A stretch of 64,000 nucleotides of DNA. It comes from Kitasatospora herbaricolor. Its GTDB lineage: Bacteria > Actinomycetota > Actinomycetes > Streptomycetales > Streptomycetaceae. The DNA lies in contig NZ_JAUSVA010000002.1 of assembly GCF_030813695.1 (NCBI RefSeq), forward strand, positions 7,649,501 to 7,713,500, in the 5' to 3' direction. Under the pieces are notes generated by a model, which had not been told where the DNA came from, did no database searches, and worked only from the letters and a program-made list of their open reading frames with translations. Positions 15,558-24,000 of this stretch are shown piece after piece (positions within the stretch are counted from its first letter, which is position 1; every line of letters begins with the position of its first letter). Made by a program: the position numbers and the translations under genes.

Positions 15558-17501
15558 ATGACTGATCTGGGTCGGGGCTACGGCTCCCAGGGCTCCGAGC
15601 CGTGGCGCCCCGGTGATCCGGTGTACGGCGGTCAGCAGCAGCCGGTCCCCGGCCAGGAGGACGGCGGCTGGCAGCAGAACCCGGTCCAGCAGCCCGATCC
15701 GTTCGGTCAGGGCCAGCAGCAGTACGGCCAGCAGGGCTACCCCCAGCAGTCGCACCAGCAGCAGGATCCGTTCCAGGGCCAGCAGCAGTACGGCCAGCAG
15801 GGGTACGGCCAGCAGGCGCAGTACGGGCAGCAGGGCTACCAGCAGCAGCCGAACCCGATGCAGCCGAACCCGATGCAGCAGGGCCAGCAGTACGTCCAGG
15901 GCCAGCAGCAGTTCGGCCAGCAGGGCTACCAGCAGCAGCCGAACCCGATGCAGCCGAACCCGATGCAGCAGGGCCAGCAGTACGTCCAGGGCCAGCAGCA
16001 GTTCGGCCAGCAGGGCTACCAGCAGCAGGGCGGACCGCAGGCGCCGGGCCAGCTGCCGCCCCAGCAGGGCCAGCAGCAGGGCCAGCAGCACGGCCAGCAG
16101 CAGGGCCAGCAGCAGCAGAACTTCCCCGGCCGGCAGCAGCCGCCGTTCGGCCAGCAGTCGCGGCCGGTCCAGCAGGGCCGCCGCGCGCAGCCGGCCGAGC
16201 CGGCCGGCCCCGGCCCGGACGGCATCGACTGGGAGGCGGAGGCCGCGGCGCTGGAATCGGGCGCCGCCCCGGCCGAGGCCGAGCCGGACGCCGAGCAGTG
16301 GGACGGCCCGCAGGACGAGCTCCAGGACGAGCAGGAGGAGGAGCAGGGCTCCTTCCTCGGCGACCTGGACGACTCCCGCGAGGCCAAGCGCAAGCGCAAG
16401 GAGAAGGGCAAGAAGTCCGGCCGCCGCAACGGCGGCGCCTGCCTGCTGGTGGCCCTGGTGCTGCTCGGCGGCGTGGCCGGCGGCGGCTGGTGGGGTTACG
16501 GCTTCTACCAGAGCCACTTCGGGCCGCCCGCCGACTTCGCGGGCGACGGCACCACGACCGTCCAGGTCGAGATCAAGCTGGGCTCCTCGGGCGGCCAGAT
16601 GGGCCAGGCGCTCAAGGCGGCGGGCGTCGTCAAGAGCGTCGAGGCCTTCACCGACGCCTTCGGCAAGGACCCGAAGTCCCAGGGCATCCAGCCCGGCTTC
16701 TTCACCCTCAAGCGCGAGATGTCGGCCGCGGCCGCGCTGAAGATCCTGATCGACTCGGCGGGCGGCGAGAACCTGATCCTCCAGGAGGGCCTCAGCGCGG
16801 CGGAGATCTACGCCAAGATCGACGACAAGCTGAAGCAGCCCAAGGGCACCACGGCCGGCGTCGCCAAGGCCCAGGTCGCCGAGCTCGGCCTGCCCGCCTT
16901 CGCGGGCGGCAACCCGGAGGGATTCCTCTTCCCGACCCGGTACGCCATCGCCAAGGACATGAAGCCGGTGGAACTGCTCAAGCAGATGGTCGCCAAGGCG
17001 ACCGAGCAGTACCAGGCCCTGAACCTGGACGCGGGAGCGCAGAAGATCGGGCTGAAGAACGCCTACGAGGTGGTCATCGAGGCGAGCATCCTCCAGAAGG
17101 AGGGCAACAACGCGGCGGACTTCGGCAAGATGGCCCGCACCATCCAGAACCGCCTGGCCGACGAGGCGCAGACGCAGCACCGCCTCGGCATGGACACCAC
17201 GCTCCAGTACTCCCTCGGTCGCAAGAACCTGACCGAGAAGGAGATGGACGACGCGTCCAACAAGTACAACACCTACCTGAACGCGGGCCTGCCTCCGACG
17301 CCGATCGCCAACCCCGGCGCGGACGCGCTGAAGGCGGTGCTCAACCCGCCGGAGGGGAAGTGGCTGTTCTTCATCGCCATGTCCCCGACCGAGACCCGGT
17401 TCGCCGACACCTACGCCCAGCACCTGGTCAACGTGCAGGAGTACTGCACCGCGGCGGGTCAGGGCTTCGACAAGGCCCGCGGCCACTGCGTCACCAAGTA
17501 G
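15558..17501 (+). CDS. mltG: MltG paralogue with long glutamine-rich cytoplasmic domain
   Basis: 647 residues. The first ~205 are low-complexity and rich in Gln, Gly, Tyr and Pro (units such as YGQQGYQQQPNPMQPNPMQQ). An acidic segment (about 210-275), a basic KRKRKEKGKKSGRR stretch, one transmembrane helix (about 293-314) and a complete extracytoplasmic MltG domain follow. The catalytic glutamate is E515 in ASILQKEGN, and PEGFLFPTRY and YNTYLNAGLPPTPIANPGAD are conserved. The ATG at 15558 follows AAGGGGA; an earlier in-frame start at 15429 lacks support. The topology puts the prion-like tail in the cytoplasm, where it could self-associate or recruit divisome/elongasome partners. That role is inference. 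Confidence 0.92.
   Translation: MTDLGRGYGSQGSEPWRPGDPVYGGQQQPVPGQEDGGWQQNPVQQPDPFGQGQQQYGQQGYPQQSHQQQDPFQGQQQYGQQGYGQQAQYGQQGYQQQPNPMQPNPMQQGQQYVQGQQQFGQQGYQQQPNPMQPNPMQQGQQYVQGQQQFGQQGYQQQGGPQAPGQLPPQQGQQQGQQHGQQQGQQQQNFPGRQQPPFGQQSRPVQQGRRAQPAEPAGPGPDGIDWEAEAAALESGAAPAEAEPDAEQWDGPQDELQDEQEEEQGSFLGDLDDSREAKRKRKEKGKKSGRRNGGACLLVALVLLGGVAGGGWWGYGFYQSHFGPPADFAGDGTTTVQVEIKLGSSGGQMGQALKAAGVVKSVEAFTDAFGKDPKSQGIQPGFFTLKREMSAAAALKILIDSAGGENLILQEGLSAAEIYAKIDDKLKQPKGTTAGVAKAQVAELGLPAFAGGNPEGFLFPTRYAIAKDMKPVELLKQMVAKATEQYQALNLDAGAQKIGLKNAYEVVIEASILQKEGNNAADFGKMARTIQNRLADEAQTQHRLGMDTTLQYSLGRKNLTEKEMDDASNKYNTYLNAGLPPTPIANPGADALKAVLNPPEGKWLFFIAMSPTETRFADTYAQHLVNVQEYCTAAGQGFDKARGHCVTK
15828..16028 (+). repeat. 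Tandem 90-bp coding repeat in the second mltG
   Basis: Positions 15828-15917 and 15918-16007 are identical 90-base units, followed by a 21-base partial third copy (16008-16028). Each unit encodes 30 residues (QQGYQQQPNPMQPNPMQQGQ and so on). Identity at the third codon positions points to recent duplication, so length variation between strains is likely. Confidence 0.95.
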
Positions 17502-17547
17502 CCGCGGCACCGGGCACCGACATCCGGGACGAGCAGGACGAAGGAAC

Positions 17548-18378
17548 GTGGACAGCAAGCACAGGGCGGCCGTGCTCGGCTCGCCGATCGCGCACTCGCT
17601 CTCACCCGTGCTGCACCGGGCGGCGTTCCGGGCGCTCGGCCTGGCGCGGTGGAGCTATCAGCGCTTCGAGGTGGACGAGGCCGGGCTGCCCGGCCTCGTC
17701 GCCGGGCTGGACGAGGCCGAGTGGGCCGGGCTCTCCCTCACCATGCCGCTCAAGCGGGCGATCATCCCGCTGCTGGACGAGGTCAGCGCCACCGCCCGGT
17801 CGGTGGACGCCGTCAACACGGTGCTGTTCCACCCGGACGGGCGCCGGACCGGCGACAACACCGACGTCCCCGGCCTGGTGAACGCGCTGCGCGAGCGGGG
17901 CGTCGAGAGCGTCCCGGCCGCCGCCGTGCTCGGCGCCGGGGCCACCGCCTCCTCCGCGCTGGCCGCGCTGGCCCAGATCTGCACCGGTGAGGTGACGGTC
18001 TACGTCCGCAGCGCCGAGCGGGCCCGCGAGATGGCCGAGCTGGGCGAGCGGCTCGGGCTGGACCTGCGCACCGCCGACTGGGAGCGCGGGGCCGAGGCGC
18101 TGGAGCGTCCGCTGACCGTCTCCACCACCCCGGCCGGGGCCACCGACGGGTTCGCCGACGGGCTGCCCGCCGGGCCCGGCGCGCTCTTCGACGTGCTCTA
18201 CCACCCGTGGCCGACCAAGCTGGTCGCGGCCTGCGCGGAGCGCGGCGCCACCGTGCTGGGCGGGCTGGACCTGCTGGTGCACCAGGCGGTGCTGCAGAGC
18301 GAGGCGTTCACCGGGATCACCCCCGGGCCGCTGGCGGCGATGCGCGAGGCCGGCGAGGCGGCCCTCGCCGGCGGCTGA
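17548..18378 (+). CDS. aroE: Shikimate dehydrogenase
   Basis: 276-residue enzyme that reduces 3-dehydroshikimate to shikimate with NADPH. Substrate-domain motifs are GSPIAHSLSPVLHRAAF, SLTMPLKR (catalytic Lys) and GDNTDVPGL (catalytic Asp). The nucleotide-binding loop reads VLGAGATASSALAAL, a variant of the usual GAGGAA loop with serine in place of the common alanine/arginine. The GTG at 17548 follows GAAGGAAC. It heads the aro part of the cluster, and a structured 231-base gap separates it from aroC. Confidence 0.95.
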   Translation: MDSKHRAAVLGSPIAHSLSPVLHRAAFRALGLARWSYQRFEVDEAGLPGLVAGLDEAEWAGLSLTMPLKRAIIPLLDEVSATARSVDAVNTVLFHPDGRRTGDNTDVPGLVNALRERGVESVPAAAVLGAGATASSALAALAQICTGEVTVYVRSAERAREMAELGERLGLDLRTADWERGAEALERPLTVSTTPAGATDGFADGLPAGPGALFDVLYHPWPTKLVAACAERGATVLGGLDLLVHQAVLQSEAFTGITPGPLAAMREAGEAALAGG

Positions 18379-18445
18379 GCCGCGGCCGCCGCCCGGCGCG
18401 GCGCGGGCGGCCGGGCCACCACCCGGCCGGTGCGTCTCGGTCGGT

Positions 18446-18489
18446 GGCGGCCACTGTCCGCAACGCGGACCGTGCGTCCGGTGGCCGCC
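18446..18489 (+). other. Multi-stem inverted repeat between aroE and aroC
   Basis: Outer arms GGCGGCCAC (18446-18454) and GTGGCCGCC (18481-18489) enclose a second stem GTCCGC/GCGGAC (about 18456-18470). It could be a terminator for aroE or a leader structure for aroC. No T-run follows. Confidence 0.45.
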
Positions 18490-18609
18490 CGGGCATGAAA
18501 GGATTCGGGGGAGAGACGCGGGACCGGTACGACCTGGGGCCCGCGGAAGGAATGCCCGGTCGGCCCGCGCGGTGCGCGCAGCGGCCGGTCCGCTGACGAA
18601 GGAGCTCCG

Positions 18610-19794
18610 TTGGGTACGTTGCGCTGGCTGACCGCGGGGGAGTCGCACGGCCCCGCACTCGTCGCGACGCTGGAGGGCCTGCCCGCCGGCGTACCGGTGA
18701 CCACCGAGCTCGTCGCCGACGCGCTGGCCCGCCGCCGGCTCGGCTACGGCCGCGGTGCCCGGATGAAGTTCGAGCAGGACGAGGTGACCTTCCTCGGCGG
18801 CGTGCGGCACGGTCTGACCATGGGCAGCCCGGTGGCGGTCATGGTCGGCAACACCGAGTGGCCCAAGTGGGAGCAGGTCATGTCGGCCGACCCGGTCGAC
18901 CCGGAGATCCTGGCCGGCCTGGCCCGCAACGAGGCGCTCACCCGCCCCCGCCCCGGCCACGCCGACCTGGCGGGCATGCAGAAGTACTCCATCGACGAGG
19001 CCCGGCCGATCCTGGAGCGCGCCAGCGCCCGCGAGACGGCCGCCCGGGTGGCGCTGGGCGCGGTCGCCCGTTCGTACCTCAAGGAGACCTGCGGCATCGA
19101 GCTGGTCTCGCACGTCGTGGAGCTGGCCGCCGCCAAGGCCCCGGCCGGCGTGCTGCCGCTGCCCTCGGACGAGGCCCGCCTCGACGAGGACCCGGTGCGC
19201 TGCCTGGACGCCGACGCCTCCAAGCGGATGGTCGCCGAGATCGACCAGGCCCACAAGGACGGCGACACCCTCGGTGGTGTGGTCGAGGTGCTCGCCTACG
19301 GCCTGCCGCCGGGCCTCGGCTCGCACGTCCACTGGGACCGCCGGCTGGACGCCAGGCTGGCCGCCGCGCTGATGGGCATCCAGGCGATCAAGGGCGTCGA
19401 GGTCGGCGACGGCTTCGAGCTGGCCCGGATCCCGGGCTCGCAGGCGCACGACGAGATCGTCCCGACCCCGGAGGGCGTCCGCCGCACCTCCGGCCGTTCG
19501 GGGGGCACCGAGGGCGGCCTGTCCACCGGCGAGCTGCTGCGCGTGCGCGCCGCGATGAAGCCGATCGCCACCGTGCCCCGCGCCCTGCAGACCCTGGACG
19601 TGCGCACCGGCGAGCCGGCCAAGGCGCACCACCAGCGGTCCGACGTCTGTGCCGTGCCGGCCGCGGGCATCGTGGCCGAGGCGATGGTGGCGCTGGTGCT
19701 GGCCGACGCGGTGAGCGAGAAGTTCGGCGGCGACAACGTCTCCGAGACCCGCCGCAACGTGCGGGGCTACCTCGACAACCTGATCGTCCGATGA
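18610..19794 (+). CDS. aroC: Chorismate synthase
   Basis: 394-residue FMN-dependent enzyme that makes chorismate, the branch point to aromatic amino acids, folate and menaquinone. Family signatures are GESHGPALVATLEG, GRGARMKFEQDEV, RPGHADLAGMQKY, ASARETAARVALG, GGTEGGLSTGE and RSDVCAVPAAG. It starts with TTG at 18610, supported by AAGGAGCTCCG just upstream and by the family N-terminus (LRWLTAGESHG). Its last codon overlaps the aroK start (ATGA). Confidence 0.97.
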   Translation: MGTLRWLTAGESHGPALVATLEGLPAGVPVTTELVADALARRRLGYGRGARMKFEQDEVTFLGGVRHGLTMGSPVAVMVGNTEWPKWEQVMSADPVDPEILAGLARNEALTRPRPGHADLAGMQKYSIDEARPILERASARETAARVALGAVARSYLKETCGIELVSHVVELAAAKAPAGVLPLPSDEARLDEDPVRCLDADASKRMVAEIDQAHKDGDTLGGVVEVLAYGLPPGLGSHVHWDRRLDARLAAALMGIQAIKGVEVGDGFELARIPGSQAHDEIVPTPEGVRRTSGRSGGTEGGLSTGELLRVRAAMKPIATVPRALQTLDVRTGEPAKAHHQRSDVCAVPAAGIVAEAMVALVLADAVSEKFGGDNVSETRRNVRGYLDNLIVR

Positions 19795-20306
19795 CCGCAC
19801 CGGTCCTCGTGCTGGTCGGCCCGCCCGGCAGTGGCAAGACCACCGTCGGGCGGGAGCTGGCCGCGCGGCTCGGGGTCGGCTTCCGCGACACCGACGCCGA
19901 CATCGAGGCGCTGGCCGGCAAGCCGATCCCGGAGATCTTCATCGACGAGGGCGAACCGCACTTCCGGGAGCTGGAGGTGGCCGCCGTCCGCGCCGCCACC
20001 GCCGGCCACCCCGGCGTGCTCGCCCTCGGCGGCGGCGCGGTGCTGGCCGAGGCCACCCGCGCCCTGCTGGCGGACCTCCCCGTGGTGTTCCTGGAGGTCG
20101 CCCTGGCCGACGCCGTCAAGCGGGTCGGCCTGGACGCGCCGCGCCCGCTGCTCGCGGTCAACCCGCGGGCCAGCTGGCGCGACCTGATGGAGGCCCGGCG
20201 TCCGCTGTACCTGGAGGTCGCGACCGCCGTCGTCGCCACCGAGGGGCTCACCCCGGAGCAGGTCGCCGACGCCGTACTCGAAGCACTGGAGCTGCAGCCG
20301 AAATGA
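19791..20306 (+). CDS. aroK: Shikimate kinase
   Basis: 171-residue P-loop kinase that phosphorylates shikimate at O3. Visible are the Walker A loop GPPGSGKTTVG (about 9-19), DTDADIE (Mg/shikimate-binding Asp), FRELE (substrate Arg and Glu), LALGGGAV and the lid region around RPLLAVNPRA. It is coupled by ATGA overlaps on both sides (aroC upstream, aroB downstream). Confidence 0.95.
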   Translation: MTAPVLVLVGPPGSGKTTVGRELAARLGVGFRDTDADIEALAGKPIPEIFIDEGEPHFRELEVAAVRAATAGHPGVLALGGGAVLAEATRALLADLPVVFLEVALADAVKRVGLDAPRPLLAVNPRASWRDLMEARRPLYLEVATAVVATEGLTPEQVADAVLEALELQPK

Positions 20307-21409
20307 ACGAGCAGGGGCGCATGACTGACACCGTGACCATCCACGTCGGTGGCAGCGCCGGCCACGACCCGTACGACGTGCTGATCGGCCGCCAGCTGCT
20401 GGGCGAGCTGGGCAAGCTGATCGGCACCAAGGCGCGCCGGGTCGCGATCATCCACCCGGAGGCCCTGGAGGCCACCGGCGACGCGATCCGCGAGGACCTC
20501 GCGGCCGAGGGCTACGAGGCGATCGCCCTCCAGGTGCCCAACGCCGAGGACGCCAAGAGCGCCGAGGTCGCCGCCTACTGCTGGTCGGTGCTCGGCCAGA
20601 CCGGGTTCACCCGCAGCGACGTGATCGTCGGCCTCGGCGGCGGTGCCACCACCGACCTGGCCGGCTTCGTCGCCGCCACCTGGCTGCGCGGGGTGCGCTG
20701 GGTCTCCATGCCCACCACGCTGCTCGGTATGGTCGACGCGGCCGTGGGCGGCAAGACCGGCATCAACATCGCCGAGGGCAAGAACATGGTCGGGGCCTTC
20801 CACCCCCCGGCCGGCGTGCTCGCCGACCTGGACACCCTGGAGACGGTGCCGAAGCACGACTACATCTCCGGTCTCGCCGAGGTCATCAAGGCCGGCTTCA
20901 TCGCCGACCCGGCCATCCTCGACCTGGTGGAGGCCGACCCCGAGGGGGCCAGGACCCCGGCCGGCCCGCACACCCTGGAGCTGATCCGGCGGGCCATCCA
21001 GGTCAAGGCCGACGTGGTGTCCGGCGACCTCAAGGAGAGCGGCCGCCGCGAGATCCTCAACTACGGGCACACCCTCGCGCACGCCATCGAGCGCAACGAG
21101 CGCTACAAGTGGCGGCACGGCGCGGCGGTCTCGGTCGGCATGGTCTTCGCCGCCGAACTCGGCCGGCTCGCCGGGCGGTTGGACGACGAGACGGCCGACC
21201 GGCACCGCACCGTGCTGGCCTCGGTCGGCCTGCCGCTCACCTACCGCGGCGACGCCTGGCCCAAGCTGCTGGACGCCATGAAGATCGACAAGAAGTCGCG
21301 CGGCGACCTGCTGCGCTTCATCGTCCTCGACGGCCTGGCCAAGACCTCCGTGCTGGAGGGCCCCGACCCGTCGCTGCTGGTCGCCGCCTACGCGGAGGTC
21401 TCCGCGTGA
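20303..21409 (+). CDS. aroB: 3-Dehydroquinate synthase
   Basis: 368-residue NAD- and Zn-dependent enzyme that makes 3-dehydroquinate from DAHP. Motifs are GGGATTDLAGFVAATWLRG, VDAAVGGKTGIN, NMVGAFHPP, GLAEVIKAGFI (Zn ligand Glu) and LNYGHTLAHAIE (Zn ligand His). The ATG at 20303 overlaps the aroK stop. An ATG six codons later (20321) is the alternative start, with AGGGG very close. Gene order aroC-K-B-Q matches other actinobacteria. Confidence 0.95.
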   Translation: MNEQGRMTDTVTIHVGGSAGHDPYDVLIGRQLLGELGKLIGTKARRVAIIHPEALEATGDAIREDLAAEGYEAIALQVPNAEDAKSAEVAAYCWSVLGQTGFTRSDVIVGLGGGATTDLAGFVAATWLRGVRWVSMPTTLLGMVDAAVGGKTGINIAEGKNMVGAFHPPAGVLADLDTLETVPKHDYISGLAEVIKAGFIADPAILDLVEADPEGARTPAGPHTLELIRRAIQVKADVVSGDLKESGRREILNYGHTLAHAIERNERYKWRHGAAVSVGMVFAAELGRLAGRLDDETADRHRTVLASVGLPLTYRGDAWPKLLDAMKIDKKSRGDLLRFIVLDGLAKTSVLEGPDPSLLVAAYAEVSA

Positions 21410-21846
21410 CCAGGGTGATGGTCCTCAACGGCCCCAACCTCGGCCGGCTCGGCAGCCGGGAGCCCGACGTCTACGGCGCCACGTCGTACGCCGGACTGGT
21501 CGAGCGCTGCACCGCGCTGGGCAAGGAGTTCGGCTTCGAGGTCGATGTGCACGAGACCAACTCCGAGCAGCAGATGGTCGAGTGGCTGCACGAGGCGGCC
21601 GACGGCCAGGTGCCGGTGGTGATCAACCCGGGTGCCTTCACGCACTACTCGTACGCGATGCGCGACGCCGCCGCCCAGCGGACGGCGCCGCTGATCGAGG
21701 TGCACATCTCCAACCCGTACGCGCGCGAGGAGTTCCGGCACAACTCGGTGATCGCCGCGGTGGCCTCCGGCACCGTCGCGGGCTTCGGCCTCGGCTCGTA
21801 CGAGCTGGCCCTGCGCGCCCTGGCGGAGCAGCTCACCACACGCTGA
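21406..21846 (+). CDS. aroQ: Type II 3-dehydroquinate dehydratase
   Basis: 146-residue dodecameric-type dehydroquinase. Signatures are LNGPNLGRLGSREPDVYG (flexible active-site loop with catalytic Arg and Tyr), ETNSEQQMVEWLH, VINPGAFTHYSYAMRDA and EVHISNPYAREEFRH. The GTG overlaps the aroB stop (GTGA). It closes the shikimate operon; a strong terminator starts 11 bases after its stop codon. Confidence 0.96.
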   Translation: MTRVMVLNGPNLGRLGSREPDVYGATSYAGLVERCTALGKEFGFEVDVHETNSEQQMVEWLHEAADGQVPVVINPGAFTHYSYAMRDAAAQRTAPLIEVHISNPYAREEFRHNSVIAAVASGTVAGFGLGSYELALRALAEQLTTR

Positions 21847-21856
21847 CGCAAGATCA

Positions 21857-21893
21857 TCGGCCCGGTGGCGGACTGTGCCCGCCACCGGGCCGA
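21857..21893 (+). terminator. Terminator of the aro operon
   Basis: TCGGCCCGGTGGCGG (21857-21871) and CCGCCACCGGGCCGA (21879-21893) form a perfect 15-base-pair stem with a 7-base loop. A TAGTGT -10-like hexamer (21897-21902) for the next gene follows at once. Confidence 0.85.
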
Positions 21894-21933
21894 CGTGTAG
21901 TGTCCCCGTCGGAGACGGTGTCGGGAGGTGACC

Positions 21934-22995
21934 GTGACGCAGTACACAGGGGGAGGTCAGCTGCCGCCCCGGCCGGTGGTCCCGCCGGCCGCGCCCGCCG
22001 GTTCCATGGTCACGGGTCTCACGGGCAGCGGCCCCACGGCCACCGGCCCCGTGCCCACCGGCCCCGCCGTCGCCGCCCCCGGGCCGCCCGCGCCCGCCGG
22101 CCCGGCACCCGCAGGGCCCCCGGCCGCACCCGCCGCTCACCCGCCGGCACCCGCCGAACCGGGCCCGCCCACCGTCCCCCTCATGCCGGTGGTGCCCGCG
22201 GCCGCCGCCCCCGCGCCGGCCGCCATGACCGCGACCCCGCTCTTCGTCAGCGGCAGCGCCGCGGGACCGCCCCCCGGCCACCCCGCCCCCCAGCACCCGT
22301 ACGGGAACCCGGCCCTGCGCGCGCACGGAGCCCCCGGCCCGCCGGGCCGGCCGGTTCCCGCCGGTGCGACCGGGCACTTCCTGCTGCCGTCCGGCGCGCC
22401 CGTGCAGCTCCCGGCGCACCCGCAGCAGCACGCCCCCACCGGCCCCATCGCCGTCCTGCTGATCGGCCCGGCCGGCGCCGGCAAGACGACCGTCGCCCGG
22501 CACTGGGCCGAGCGCCGCCCGTCCCCGACCGCGCACATCAGCCTGGACGACGTCCGCGAGTGGGTGCAGTCCGGCTTCGCCAACCCGCAGTCCGGCTGGA
22601 ACAACGCCTCCGAGGCCCAGTACCGGCTGGCCCGCCGCACCTGCGGCTTCGCCTGCCGCAACTACCTCGCCAACGGCATCTCCTGCATCATCGACGACGC
22701 GGTCTTCCCCGACCGCCCGGCGATCGGCCTCGGCGGCTGGAAGCGCCACATCGGCCCCGGCATGATCCCTGTGGTGCTGCTCCCCGGCCTGGACTCCGTC
22801 CTCGCCCGCAACGCCCGCCGCAGCGGCAACCGTCGCCTCAGCGACGAGGAGGTCGCCCGGATCCACGGCCGGATGGCCGGCTGGTACAACTCCGGGCTGC
22901 CGATCATCGACAACTCGCAGCTGGACGTCGCGGCCACCGCCGCCGCCCTGGACCAGGTCATCCTGGCCCGGCTGCTGGGCCGGCCGGTGCGCTGA
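21934..22995 (+). CDS. Proline-rich P-loop ATPase/kinase-like protein
   Basis: 353 residues. The first ~165 are disordered and very rich in Pro, Ala and Gly. The C-terminal half is a P-loop domain with LLIGPAGAGKTTVARHWAE (Walker A), HISLDDVREWVQSGF (kinase-like DxxR), SCIIDDAVFPDR (Walker B-like) and RRSGNRRLSDEEV (lid arginines). This resembles small AAA/zeta-toxin/polynucleotide-kinase-type phosphotransferases. The GTG at 21934 is chosen because GGGAGGTGA sits right before it; the GTG at 21928 would fall inside that site. The substrate is unknown, and no antitoxin-like partner is adjacent. Confidence 0.8.
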   Translation: MTQYTGGGQLPPRPVVPPAAPAGSMVTGLTGSGPTATGPVPTGPAVAAPGPPAPAGPAPAGPPAAPAAHPPAPAEPGPPTVPLMPVVPAAAAPAPAAMTATPLFVSGSAAGPPPGHPAPQHPYGNPALRAHGAPGPPGRPVPAGATGHFLLPSGAPVQLPAHPQQHAPTGPIAVLLIGPAGAGKTTVARHWAERRPSPTAHISLDDVREWVQSGFANPQSGWNNASEAQYRLARRTCGFACRNYLANGISCIIDDAVFPDRPAIGLGGWKRHIGPGMIPVVLLPGLDSVLARNARRSGNRRLSDEEVARIHGRMAGWYNSGLPIIDNSQLDVAATAAALDQVILARLLGRPVR

Positions 22996-23098
22996 CCACG
23001 CCTTTCCGGGTCAGGCCGGCGTCCGGCGTCCCTGCCGGCTGTCAGTGCCGGCTGGGATGATGGACCCGTCCTGCTGATCCACCGGGGGAGCCGAGTCC

Positions 23099-23908
23099 GT
23101 GCCCGAAGGCCACATCATCCACCGCCTCGCCGCCGAGAACCTCAAGACCTTCGGCGGCCGCCCCGTCCGGGTCTCCAGCCCGCAGGGGCGGTTCGCCGAC
23201 GGCGCCAAGCTGATCGACGGGCAGCTGCTGGCCACCGCCGAGGCCACCGGCAAGCACCTCTTCCTCGGCTTCGAGGAGGGCGCCTGGCTGCACGTCCACC
23301 TCGGCCTCTACGGCGGCTTCACCTTCGGCGAGGGCCGGGCCCCCGCGCCGGTCGGCGTGGTGCGGCTGCGCCTGGAGAACGACGACGCGTACGCGGATCT
23401 GCGCGGCCCCACCACCTGCGAGCTGCTGACCGCCGCCGAGAAGGCCGCCGTGCACGCCCGCCTCGGCCCCGACCCGCTGCGCGCGGACGCCGACCCCGAC
23501 CTGGCCTGGCGGCGGATCTCCGCCAGCCGGACGACGGTCGCCGCGCTGCTGATGGACCAGAAGGTGCTGGCCGGGGTCGGCAACGTCTACCGCGCCGAGG
23601 TGCTGTTCCGGCTCGGCATCAGCCCGCACCGGGCGGGCCGGGACCTCACCCGCGCCGAGTGGGACGCCGTCTGGGCCGATCTGGTGGGCCTGATGCACGA
23701 GGGCGTCGGCGCGGGCCGGATCGACACCGTCCGCCCCGAGCACACCCCGGAGGCGATGGGCCGCCCGCCGCGGGTGGACGACCACGGCGGCGAGGTCTAC
23801 GTCTACCGCCGTGCGGCGATGCCCTGCCTGGTCTGCGGGACGGACGTCCGCACCGAGGAGCACGCCGCCCGCAACCTCTTCTGGTGCCCCTCCTGCCAGC
23901 AGGCCTGA
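23099..23908 (+). CDS. nei: Nei-type DNA glycosylase/AP lyase (endonuclease VIII family)
   Basis: 269-residue Fpg/Nei enzyme of base-excision repair, removing oxidised pyrimidines or related lesions. The N-terminus is MPEGHIIHR; after loss of Met, Pro-1 and Glu-2 are the catalytic pair. The conserved lysine is in ATGKHLFL, the helix-two-turn-helix is in DQKVLAGVGNVYRAEVLF, and a four-cysteine zinc finger (CLVCG...CPSC) ends the protein. PEGH rather than PELPEV marks it as Nei-like, not MutM. GTG start at 23099. Confidence 0.92.
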   Translation: MPEGHIIHRLAAENLKTFGGRPVRVSSPQGRFADGAKLIDGQLLATAEATGKHLFLGFEEGAWLHVHLGLYGGFTFGEGRAPAPVGVVRLRLENDDAYADLRGPTTCELLTAAEKAAVHARLGPDPLRADADPDLAWRRISASRTTVAALLMDQKVLAGVGNVYRAEVLFRLGISPHRAGRDLTRAEWDAVWADLVGLMHEGVGAGRIDTVRPEHTPEAMGRPPRVDDHGGEVYVYRRAAMPCLVCGTDVRTEEHAARNLFWCPSCQQA

Positions 23909-23940
23909 GGCGGCCCGGGCCGGGCGCCGGGCCGGGCCCC

Positions 23941-24000
23941 GGGCCTCAGTTCCGCGGGGCGGCGACGACCGGGCCTCAGTCCCGCGGGGCGGCGACGACC
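23941..24000. repeat. 30-bp tandem repeat at the 3' end of the MarR gene
   Basis: 23941-23970 and 23971-24000 are two 30-base copies with one mismatch (T at 23951, C at 23981). The inner copy encodes the last residues and stop codon of the MarR protein; the outer copy repeats the same stop context after it. Confidence 0.9.

Noticed and set aside
15690..16180. CRISPR-like spacing of repeats in mltG copy 2
   Set aside because: The repeats are directly adjacent, coding and in frame (30 residues), with no unique spacers.
13351..17558. Long minus-strand open frames opposite mltG genes
   Set aside because: Low-complexity leucine/arginine-rich shadows of the Q-rich repeats and conserved MltG domains.
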